A stretch of 64,000 nt of DNA from Rhizobium sp. 9140. GTDB lineage: Bacteria > Pseudomonadota > Alphaproteobacteria > Rhizobiales > Rhizobiaceae. The stretch spans positions 2,359,501 to 2,423,500 of the forward strand of contig NZ_FJUR01000001.1 in NCBI RefSeq assembly GCF_900067135.1, written 5' to 3'. Positions 7,415 to 14,133 of the stretch are shown one piece after another; position 1 is the first letter of the stretch, and each line of letters opens with the position of its first letter. Position numbers and translations under genes: made by a program. The notes beneath the pieces are model-generated. The model was not told the DNA's origin and made no database searches. It worked only from the letters and a program-made list of their open reading frames with translations.

Positions 7415-8314
7415 TTATTCGGCAGGGCTGCAAGTCTCTCGGTGGGAGGTGGGTTGTGGCGACAGCCGGCGCGGTGCCGGCTCGTCGCAGCGGATATCGT
7501 CGGTCCAGACGCTGGTCGGTGCGGGTGGTGCGGGCCGGGAGATATATCGCGCCCCCTTCCACCACAGCTTCGCCGCCTCCCAGTGAATGCCAGCCACGAT
7601 CTTCAAAGTAAGGTGCGGAATACGGCCGACGAGACGCAGAATATTGCCCGTCGTCAGCAGTTGCGCATGGCCGGAGAAGGTCGCCGAAAGCACAGGCCCC
7701 TCGGCATCCGTCTCAAGAATTCGCCAGCGGATATCCTTGCCCGGCGGCACCATGCGAAACCGGTAGCGCATGGCCATGGGCATAAAAGGTGACACATGGA
7801 AGATCTTGTCGCATTCCTGCCGAACGCCGGCATCGGTCACCTGCCCGGATGAAATCGGGCAGACATAGCTATGTCGCTCGCCGAAGGTGTTGCGCACCTC
7901 GTAAACCAGCGCCACCAGCGCATCGGACGTGTCATAGGCGTAATAGACGGCAAGGGGATTGAAGACCCAGCCGAGAATGCGCGGATAGCAGACGAGGAGC
8001 ACCCGAGCTGCAGGCGCGGAAACACCGGCATCGGCAAGCAGGCCATCGACATAGGCGCGCAGCGAAATGTCCACGCGCCCGGAATGGTCGCTCTGGTGGA
8101 ACGAGAGGATATTGAAGCGATCGACGGAAAACACGCAGCTTTGCGTGTCTGCTGCATCGAGCCGGTCGAGATCCACCATCAGCGAAAAGACGCTGTAGGA
8201 AAACCTGTGCCCGAGCGGCTTCATGCGCTGATGCATGACGTCGCCAGCATAGAGCAGCGCCGGCTCCGTTGGCGGAGCATGCAGGCGTCCGACATCGGGA
8301 GGCGTATCGGTCAT
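7415..8314 (-). CDS. DUF1365 family protein
   Basis: This 299-residue protein has the DUF1365 pattern: ALLYAGDVMHQRMKP near the N-terminus, HRFSYSVFSLMVDLDRL, and RILGWVFNPLAVYYAYD in the middle. The biochemical role of the family is not firmly known. It is very often found between an FAD amine-oxidase-like protein and a CFA-like methyltransferase, exactly as here, and is thought to act with them on membrane acyl chains. The start ATG at 8314 overlaps the stop of the upstream gene (ATGA), which favours it over the longer frame beginning at 8356. Confidence 0.87.
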   Translation of the reverse strand: MTDTPPDVGRLHAPPTEPALLYAGDVMHQRMKPLGHRFSYSVFSLMVDLDRLDAADTQSCVFSVDRFNILSFHQSDHSGRVDISLRAYVDGLLADAGVSAPAARVLLVCYPRILGWVFNPLAVYYAYDTSDALVALVYEVRNTFGERHSYVCPISSGQVTDAGVRQECDKIFHVSPFMPMAMRYRFRMVPPGKDIRWRILETDAEGPVLSATFSGHAQLLTTGNILRLVGRIPHLTLKIVAGIHWEAAKLWWKGARYISRPAPPAPTSVWTDDIRCDEPAPRRLSPQPTSHRETCSPAE

Positions 8315-9651
8315 TCCGCAGCTTCGGCGAAGATCGCGGTCGGAGCAAGCCGCCACGGTATGATGCCGCCGAGCGTTTCCGCCGCTGACAAGCCGGACGA
8401 CAGGCCATCTTCATGGAAGCCGTAACCTGTCCAGGCGCCGGCAAAGAACGTGTTGTTATCGCCCTGAAAGATCTTCAGCCGCCGTTGTGCATCGATGGAG
8501 CGGGCATCGAACTGCGGATGGTCGTAGGTGTACTCTGCAAAAACCCGGCGCGGATCGGGTTCGCGTTCCGGATTCAATGTGACGAAGAGCGGGCAGGCGG
8601 GGTCGATCGCCTGAAGGCTGTTCATCCAGTATGTCACGGCAACCTGGCTGTCAGCCCCCGGACGTGTCGAGCGTAGGTAGTTCCACGACGCCCAGACCTT
8701 CTGCCGCTTCGGCATCAGGGCCACATCCCGGTGCAGCACGACGCGATTCGGCTTGTAGGGCACGGCTTCCAGCACGGCGCGCTCCTGCGGCGTCGCGTCC
8801 GCGAGCATGGCGAGAGCCTGGTCCGAATGGGATGCGATGATGATCTTGTCGTAGACCCGCACCGTGCCATCGTCCTCCGTCACATGAACCTTCCGCCCGT
8901 CGCGCCGTATCGACCGAATGCCGCAGTTTAGCCTCAGCCTGTCGCCGAGCGGAGCCAGCAGCTTGTCGAGATAGACCCGGCTACCGCCTGCCACCGTGCG
9001 CCACGGATGGGGCGTCGCGTAGACGAGGCGGTGATTGTCGAAGAACTGAATGAAGTGATCCGCCGGAAACTCCAGCATCTTGGCGGCAGGCGCAGACCAG
9101 ATGGCCGCAGCCATCGGCAGCAGGTAGTTGTTGGTGAAGCCGGGCGAGAAACGGCGCCAGTCGAGATAGTCCCCGATCGACATCTCCGAAAGCCGGCCCG
9201 CATCGCGATCAACGAGGCAGATCTTGTTGAAGCGCAGGATCTCGCGCAACATCAGGAGGAAGGACGGACGCAGCATGTTCCGCTTCTGCGCAAAGAGCCC
9301 TGTGAACGGACCGCCGCGCCATTCAAGCGCGCCATGGTCGAGCGACAGCGCAAAGCTCATGCTGCTCGGCAGCGTCTCGACGTCGAGTTCGGCGAAAAGC
9401 GCTTTCAGGTTCGGATAGTTCGGCTCGTTATAGACGATGAAACCCGTATCGACCGAGATCCGCTGCCCGTCGTAATCGACCTCCACAGTAGCCGTATGCC
9501 CGCCAGGCCTCTCGGCCTTCTCATACAATGTCACGTCGTGAACGTCACGCAGCGCCCAGGCCGCCGAACTGCCGGAAATGCCCGAGCCGACAACAGCGAT
9601 CGAGAGCCGGCCATGCGCGGAAGAGATGCCGGTGGAAACAGAAGACGTCAT
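8311..9651 (-). CDS. FAD-dependent amine-oxidase-like protein
   Basis: The 446-residue flavoprotein starts with a dinucleotide fold: VVGSGISG at 20-27, the acidic E44 that would bind the adenosine ribose, and RPGGHT at 48-53. The C-terminal FAD contact reads FFAGAWTGYGFHEDG. Proteins of this type sit beside DUF1365 and CFA-like genes in many proteobacteria and are suspected to oxidise or desaturate acyl chains. The gene overlaps both neighbours by 4 bases (ATGA), so translation is coupled with photolyase upstream and DUF1365 downstream. The reaction is not established. Confidence 0.87.
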   Translation of the reverse strand: MTSSVSTGISSAHGRLSIAVVGSGISGSSAAWALRDVHDVTLYEKAERPGGHTATVEVDYDGQRISVDTGFIVYNEPNYPNLKALFAELDVETLPSSMSFALSLDHGALEWRGGPFTGLFAQKRNMLRPSFLLMLREILRFNKICLVDRDAGRLSEMSIGDYLDWRRFSPGFTNNYLLPMAAAIWSAPAAKMLEFPADHFIQFFDNHRLVYATPHPWRTVAGGSRVYLDKLLAPLGDRLRLNCGIRSIRRDGRKVHVTEDDGTVRVYDKIIIASHSDQALAMLADATPQERAVLEAVPYKPNRVVLHRDVALMPKRQKVWASWNYLRSTRPGADSQVAVTYWMNSLQAIDPACPLFVTLNPEREPDPRRVFAEYTYDHPQFDARSIDAQRRLKIFQGDNNTFFAGAWTGYGFHEDGLSSGLSAAETLGGIIPWRLAPTAIFAEAAE

Positions 9652-11099
9652 GCGGCATCCTTGATGTTGCGGTAGGCGGCAAGCGCGCGATCCCGCGCCT
9701 TGGCATGGTCGACGATCGGATTCGGGTAGGTTTCGCCCAGCGTCACGCCGGCCTTGGCAAGAACAGCGGACGGTGCGTCGAACGGGCGATGGATCCAGTC
9801 GCTCGGCATGTCGGAAAGTTCCGGCACGTGTTCACGGACGTACAGCCCGTCGGAATCGAACTTCTCACCCTGCGTGATCGGGTTGAAGACGCGGAAGAAG
9901 GGCGAGGCATCGGCACCGCAACCGGCGACCCACTGCCAGTTCATGGCATTGCTCGCAGGATCGGCATCCACGAGCGTATCGCGGAACCAGCGCTCGCCCC
10001 GCCGCCAGTCGATCAGCAGATCCTTCACCAGAAATGACCCCACGATCATGCGAACGCGATTGTGCATTGTGCCGAAGCGCCAGAGTTCACGCATGCCGGC
10101 ATCCACGATCGGAAAACCGGTCATGCCCGTCTTCCAAAGATCGAAATCCTCCTCGCCATCCGTCCAGCCGATCTTGTCGTATTTCCGGTTCAGGCTCTCG
10201 GTCGGCATGTCAGGATTGTGGAACAGGAGATGATAGGCGAACTCCCGCCAGACCAACTCCTTGCGGAACGTGATGACATCTGCCGAGTCGGCCTTCGACA
10301 GACCGCGCGTCGCGTGCCAGATACGGGCCGGGGAAATCTCGCCCATTGCCAGATGCGGCGAGAGCCGCGACGTTCCCGCTTCCCAGGTCCGCTCACGCGA
10401 CTCGCGATATCCGTCGATCGTGCCGTCCGTGAAATCCTCTAGCTTTTCATGTGCGGAGGTTTCGCCCGGCGCCCAGCGCTGCAAAAAATCTGCAGCCCAT
10501 TCGAGCTTCGGCAACAGGCCCCAGTCCTCAAGCGTCTCCGACCGCGGAAACGTCTTCGGCGCCGGCAATGTTTCGGGGGCGTCTACGGGCTCGGGCGGCT
10601 CGCCACTGGCCTCTATGGCACGCCAGAAAGGTGTGTAGACCCGGTACGGACCGCCGGTCTTTGTCTTCACGCGAGACGGCTCATGCATGAGCGCTCCGGC
10701 AAAGCTTGCCGTCTCCATCCCGTCTTTGGAGAAGACCTCTTTCAGCTTCGTATCGATCTTGATGCCGGCAGGATCGTATCGCCGGTTCCAGAAGACGGCG
10801 GAGGCGCCGGTTTCCTTGATAACCTGCCGCAAAACCACCTCGGCTTCACCACTCATCAGAATGAGACGTGAGCCACAAGATTCGAACTGGGCGGAAAGCG
10901 AGGTGAGCGAATGGTGAAGCCACCAGGCCTGCGCTTCACCAAGCGGGCCGGTTTCAGTATTATCTTCGCGAATATAGAGCGGAATGACAGGACGACCTGT
11001 TTCGGCTGCGGATGACAGCGCACGATTATCATCTGTGCGAAGGTCCTTGCGAAACCATACAATGATCGGGCTCTGGTCCCGTTGATGCACGTCGTCCAT
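9648..11099 (-). CDS. phrB: Deoxyribodipyrimidine photolyase
   Basis: The 483-residue protein uses blue light to split UV-made pyrimidine dimers. The N-terminal antenna domain begins IIVWFRKDLRTDDNRAL, the FAD domain contains GTSRLSPHLAMGEISP, and the C-terminal signature MHNRVRMIVGSFL and MNWQWVAGCGADASPFFR is complete. It is the first gene of a seven-gene operon whose open frames overlap or nearly touch. An AAAGGAAAC ribosome site lies just before the ATG. Upstream, 11154-11127 holds an exact RpoE-type promoter. Photolyase (phrA) is a classic RpoE target in Rhodobacter, which agrees with this arrangement. Confidence 0.93.
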   Translation of the reverse strand: MDDVHQRDQSPIIVWFRKDLRTDDNRALSSAAETGRPVIPLYIREDNTETGPLGEAQAWWLHHSLTSLSAQFESCGSRLILMSGEAEVVLRQVIKETGASAVFWNRRYDPAGIKIDTKLKEVFSKDGMETASFAGALMHEPSRVKTKTGGPYRVYTPFWRAIEASGEPPEPVDAPETLPAPKTFPRSETLEDWGLLPKLEWAADFLQRWAPGETSAHEKLEDFTDGTIDGYRESRERTWEAGTSRLSPHLAMGEISPARIWHATRGLSKADSADVITFRKELVWREFAYHLLFHNPDMPTESLNRKYDKIGWTDGEEDFDLWKTGMTGFPIVDAGMRELWRFGTMHNRVRMIVGSFLVKDLLIDWRRGERWFRDTLVDADPASNAMNWQWVAGCGADASPFFRVFNPITQGEKFDSDGLYVREHVPELSDMPSDWIHRPFDAPSAVLAKAGVTLGETYPNPIVDHAKARDRALAAYRNIKDAA

Positions 11100-11126
11100 C
11101 TTGATCCGTCTGTTTCCTTTGCCCGT

Positions 11127-11154
11127 CTTACGATCAGGGACGGCGTGTGGATCA
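11127..11154 (-). promoter_or_regulatory. RpoE (singlet-oxygen ECF sigma) type promoter of the photolyase operon
   Basis: On the minus strand TGATCC (11154-11149) is followed after exactly 18 bases by TAAG (11130-11127). This is identical in both boxes and spacing to the promoter at 2385-2412. The likely start site near 11120 leaves a leader of about 20 bases that contains the ribosome site of the photolyase gene. No other promoter-like element is needed to explain transcription of the seven genes downstream. Confidence 0.88.
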
Positions 11155-11222
11155 AGAAGGTTTCAAAAACAAACGAATACTGGGATAGACCCTGTCATAT
11201 GCCCGGCGAACACTCTCAACGC

Positions 11223-11510
11223 TCAGCAGGAGAAGCCGAACCCGCCGGAAGAGGCCAAGCGTGAACGGCGAAGGAGTTTCAATGATCTGTCCGGTTCGAT
11301 CCGATAGGTCTCCATCGCCATACAGCCGTATTCATCGGTAATCTGGTTGGTGAACGTGCTGCCAATCGGAGACTTCGTCAGCTTCGTTCGCGGCTGATGC
11401 CCGCCGTAGGTGATGCTCCCGGGAATCGGCTGAACGTCGGAGGGCTTGCATGCCGTGAGGGACAAAGCACTGCCAATCACAAGTGTCCCGACTTTCATCG
11501 TCGTTCGCAT
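11223..11510 (-). CDS. Small predicted lipoprotein
   Basis: The 95-residue protein begins with a short charged end, a hydrophobic run and a lipobox ending LSLTAC, so it should be lipidated and exported. The mature part is polar with no recognised domain and ends in a Cys. Its ATG at 11510 sits 2 bases after the stop of the 60-residue protein gene, so the two form one message. An in-frame ATG at 11498 is an alternative start better spaced from the AGGA motif. Function unknown. Confidence 0.65.
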   Translation of the reverse strand: MRTTMKVGTLVIGSALSLTACKPSDVQPIPGSITYGGHQPRTKLTKSPIGSTFTNQITDEYGCMAMETYRIEPDRSLKLLRRSRLASSGGFGFSC

Positions 11511-11512
11511 TC

Positions 11513-11695
11513 CTAAAGCGCTCCGCCCGTCACGGGATTGACCACGGGCCGTTCGCTGGCATCTTTCTCGTCTGCGGGTTTGGCGAATGTCGGGGCGATG
11601 GAGTCGTTATCATCTACGGCAGCATCATCCGCTGTCGTATTGACATCAGTCGGACGCTTCTGCTCGGACGTGCTGTTCTGGTCGCTGTTACCCAT
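11513..11695 (-). CDS. Small acidic hydrophilic protein
   Basis: This 60-residue, Asp- and Thr-rich protein (MGNSDQNSTSEQKRP at the start) has no hydrophobic segment and looks intrinsically disordered. A GGAG ribosome site precedes the ATG at 11695. The longer frame upstream runs through the tRNA-Asn gene and is not real. A GGAAC-N16-TGTT element at 11745-11721 resembles an EcfG promoter with one mismatch in the -10, suggesting expression under general stress. I do not recognise a family. Confidence 0.6.
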   Translation of the reverse strand: MGNSDQNSTSEQKRPTDVNTTADDAAVDDNDSIAPTFAKPADEKDASERPVVNPVTGGAL

Positions 11696-11720
11696 GATCT
11701 GTTCTCCGTGGTAACCGGAG

Positions 11721-11745
11721 AACACGGGGTCAAGACAAATGTTCC
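11721..11745 (-). promoter_or_regulatory. EcfG-like promoter (imperfect -10)
   Basis: Minus strand GGAAC (11745-11741), 16 bases, TGTT (11724-11721). The alphaproteobacterial EcfG consensus is GGAAC-N16/17-CGTT, so the first -10 base differs. It lies about 26 bases before the start of the 60-residue acidic protein. Moderate support only. Confidence 0.4.
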
Positions 11746-11832
11746 GGCTTGTATGGAGGAACAGAATAGTCGCAATAGGGGAGGCGGTCGTCGTGTGACC
11801 TAAGCCACATGCCATGATCTTGATTAAGAAAA

Positions 11833-11907
11833 TGGCTCCCCGGGCCGGATTCGAACCGGCGACCTGTCGATTAACAGTCGAATGCTCTACCGCTGAGCTA
11901 CCAGGGA
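11833..11907 (-). tRNA. tRNA-Asn (GTT)
   Basis: The reverse strand folds as a tRNA: acceptor TCCCTGG pairs with CCGGGGA, D-arm GCTCAGCGGTAGAGC, anticodon loop CTGTTAA with anticodon GTT, T-arm with GGTTCGAATCC, discriminator G and encoded CCA. Length is 75 bases. Confidence 0.96.
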
Positions 11908-12075
11908 ACATCTGCGCTGCAGAAGTGAGGCTGCTAATACGGGTGCTTTTTCGATTTGCCAAGCGCTTTTTTCAAAAAATCGCGTCTCGCTGTGGACAAA
12001 CACGGATGCGAAGCACACCTCAGGGCCAATATGGGCGACAGGGGTCGTTTTAAGTGGATGAGGCCGGACTGGACG

Positions 12076-12435
12076 ATGATGAACGAGGTTGACGTAGTCG
12101 CACGCCCGTCGGGCAGCACCCACGAGGATGGTGCTGGTACAGACACGAAGACGGCTTCGCCGCGCCCGCATGGCCCACAACTCTCAATCGGTTCATGGCA
12201 TATGCCGCTGCCGCGCCAGAAATGGCTTCGCGTCCTTCTTGGCTGTCTGCTGGTCGTCTGCGGCATCCTCGGCTTCCTGCCGATTCTTGGCTTCTGGATG
12301 GTGCCCCTCGGTCTCGTCGTGCTGTCGCATGATTCAGCCTACATCCGCCGCAAGCGCCGCTGCATGGCCGTCTGGTGGGGCCGCCGGAAGCAGGCGAAAG
12401 CCGCCGCGAAGGCCGCTCGCGTTGAGCGCATATGA
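12076..12435 (+). CDS. Small membrane protein with C-terminal basic tail
   Basis: The conserved part has a hydrophobic segment (LRVLLGCLLVVCGILGFL then PILGFWMVPLGLVVLS) followed by SHDSAYIRRKRR and an Arg/Lys-rich cytoplasmic tail. I recognise this as a common small rhizobial membrane protein of unknown role. The start is uncertain: ATG 12076 or 12079 gives about 119 residues, while ATG 12031 with an AGGG upstream would add 15 residues. The gene ends just before a strong two-way terminator. Confidence 0.6.
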   Translation: MMNEVDVVARPSGSTHEDGAGTDTKTASPRPHGPQLSIGSWHMPLPRQKWLRVLLGCLLVVCGILGFLPILGFWMVPLGLVVLSHDSAYIRRKRRCMAVWWGRRKQAKAAAKAARVERI

Positions 12436-12437
12436 AA

Positions 12438-12466
12438 AAGGCCGGGTCGAACCGGCCTTCTTTCAA
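12438..12466. terminator. Two-way rho-independent terminator
   Basis: An AAGGCCGG stem pairs with CCGGCCTT (12452-12459) around a short loop, with T-rich tails on both sides. It serves the plus gene ending at 12435 and the minus gene ending at 12481. Confidence 0.8.
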
Positions 12467-12480
12467 TCCTCAGAAGCAGT

Positions 12481-12834
12481 TTATCCGTTCGTCGTGCCCG
12501 TCTGCGGTGTGGGATCACGGTCGGCAGGTGCCGGCTGCATCTGCTCGCCATTCGCCGGCGTGTTGTCGATTGTGCCCTGATTTGCCGGCGTTGCCTGACC
12601 GTTCTGCGCGGGCTCGGTCTGCTGACGATCGGTCGCCGCGTCATTGTCCGTGTTCTCGCCGAACATTTCTGCCGCACCCCACGCGATCAGCGCGAGAAAA
12701 AGGCCGCCGATCAGAACCATCAGCACCGGACGGCCGGCACCACCCTGACGCGCTTCCGTCGGGTTGACGGTGACCTTCTTGTTCAGTTCCTGCGTCGAGC
12801 GCACGTCGCCGCGTTCGTCCACTATTTTCGCCAT
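12481..12834 (-). CDS. Single-pass membrane protein with Gln/Asn/Pro-rich outer tail
   Basis: From ATG 12834 (AAGGAG ribosome site) the 117-residue protein has a hydrophilic start of about 35 residues, one membrane helix (VLMVLIGGLFLALIAWGA) and a low-complexity tail rich in Gln, Asn, Pro and Thr that probably lies in the periplasm. An exact EcfG-type promoter lies at 12913-12889, so it is likely a general stress gene. Function unknown. The longer frame back to 12924 has no support. Confidence 0.7.
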   Translation of the reverse strand: MAKIVDERGDVRSTQELNKKVTVNPTEARQGGAGRPVLMVLIGGLFLALIAWGAAEMFGENTDNDAATDRQQTEPAQNGQATPANQGTIDNTPANGEQMQPAPADRDPTPQTGTTNG

Positions 12835-12888
12835 AACCGTCTCCTTGGGTCCGGAGCGACGATGCGCTCCTCTCATCTCGACAAGAGC

Positions 12889-12913
12889 AACGGGCAGCAG
12901 ACCCGTAAGTTCC
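12889..12913 (-). promoter_or_regulatory. EcfG-type general stress promoter
   Basis: Minus strand GGAAC (12913-12909), 16 bases, CGTT (12892-12889), a full match to the alphaproteobacterial EcfG (RpoE2/SigT) consensus. The leader to the start at 12834 is about 45-50 bases. Confidence 0.75.
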
Positions 12914-12975
12914 GCCAAGGGCACGTGAGCGCCTAAGCCATATGGATTTGCGCGATTTTATGGTATGGTCTTCAA

Positions 12976-12997
12976 GCGGTCGTTGAGGAGCGACCGC
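12976..12997 (+). other. Hairpin in the leader of the 72-residue gene
   Basis: GCGGTCG (12976-12982) and CGACCGC (12991-12997) form a perfect 7-bp stem with an 8-base loop, about 12 bases before the GGGAGGAA ribosome site at 13010. It has no T-run, so it is not a terminator and may affect translation or stability. Confidence 0.4.
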
Positions 12998-13021
12998 GTC
13001 GGTATGAGCGGGAGGAACGCC

Positions 13022-13240
13022 ATGCATTACAATGTTCAACTTTTCACCTGGACACCGCGCGACGGCGTCCATCAGGTCGGCAAGATCGTCGAGATCGATG
13101 CCGTCAACGCCAAGCTGGCGGCAACGTCGCTTCTTGGGTTGCGCCTGGGCGATAGCGGCGAGGCGAGTCGTCTTGCGGCCCGCGTCTGGGCTGATGAGGA
13201 TGCGGCGAAGGCCGACTGCGTCTGCTTCTTCTACCAGTAG
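13022..13240 (+). CDS. Small conserved-looking soluble protein
   Basis: The 72-residue protein starts MHYNVQLFTWTPRDGV and ends CVCFFYQ. A strong GGGAGGAAC ribosome site precedes the ATG. There is no signal peptide or membrane segment and I recognise no family. A short hairpin sits in the leader. It converges with marC. Confidence 0.6.
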   Translation: MHYNVQLFTWTPRDGVHQVGKIVEIDAVNAKLAATSLLGLRLGDSGEASRLAARVWADEDAAKADCVCFFYQ

Positions 13241-13277
13241 GATTTTCGACCATCGCGACGCTGCCTGCCGGAAGATG

Positions 13278-13913
13278 TCAAACCTTCAGCGCGAATGCGG
13301 AGGTCACGCCATCCACGACGAACTGGACCGCCAGCGCGGCGAGGATGACGCCCAGGAGGCGCGTGAGAATCGCGCGCCCTGTTTGCCCGAGAAATCGATC
13401 GATGCGTTCGGCGATGACGAGCGCTGCAAACAGGATTGCCACACACGCTCCTATGACGAGGATCAGTTGGAGACGCCCGACGGTGCCGGGATAGGAGCCG
13501 GCGAGCAGGATCGTGGCCGAAATCGCGCCCGGTCCCGCGATAAGGGGCAAGGCGAGCGGAAAGACCGCGATATCTTCGATGTGATCCCTCAGGGTTGCCG
13601 TTTCCCCGGTCTTCTCCTTCCGCTCGTTGCGCTTCTCGAATATCATCTCAAAGGCGATCCAGAACAACAGAAGCCCGCCGGCGATGCGGAACGCACCCAT
13701 GGAAATGCCGAGCAGTCCAAGAATGCTGTCGCCGAAAAGCGCGAAGACCGAAAGGATGCAGAACGCGATGAGGCTGCCGCGCCAGGCCACCTGCTTGCGT
13801 TCGCTCCGGCTCATACCGGCGGTCAGGCTGAGAAAGATCGGTGCAAGGCCCGGCGGGTCGATGGTGACGAGGATCGTGGTCAAGGCGTTGATGAGAAGGT
13901 CGGTATCGGGCAT
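13278..13913 (-). CDS. marC: MarC-family integral membrane protein
   Basis: The 211-residue protein has six or so membrane segments and the MarC/YchE family pattern: ITVLVTIDPPGLAPIF-like segment near the start, LLGISMGAFRIAGGLLLF, and PLALPLIAGPGAISATILL in the middle. Family members were once linked to multiple antibiotic resistance but their transport role is unproven. It stands alone, reading away from gyrA. Confidence 0.88.
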   Translation of the reverse strand: MPDTDLLINALTTILVTIDPPGLAPIFLSLTAGMSRSERKQVAWRGSLIAFCILSVFALFGDSILGLLGISMGAFRIAGGLLLFWIAFEMIFEKRNERKEKTGETATLRDHIEDIAVFPLALPLIAGPGAISATILLAGSYPGTVGRLQLILVIGACVAILFAALVIAERIDRFLGQTGRAILTRLLGVILAALAVQFVVDGVTSAFALKV

Positions 13914-14133
13914 GCCGCTCTCCGGGGCGCGTTTCGCGCGAGCGGCCAGTTAGGCGCAAGTGACGTTTCGGGTAAAGAGGCAGGATGCCCGCGCTGCAAG
14001 TTTACCTTGGAAAGCCGCCCTTTTGCTGCCAGAAAGGCATAAGACTGTTCACAACCCCGCGCGCAAATTAGCGCAAGGGCGCTGTATGGATTATATGTAG
14101 CCCTCTGATTCTGACCAACGATCGTGACCCAAA

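Noticed and set aside
11696-11962. N-terminal extension of the 60-residue protein
   Set aside because: The extension runs straight through the tRNA-Asn gene.
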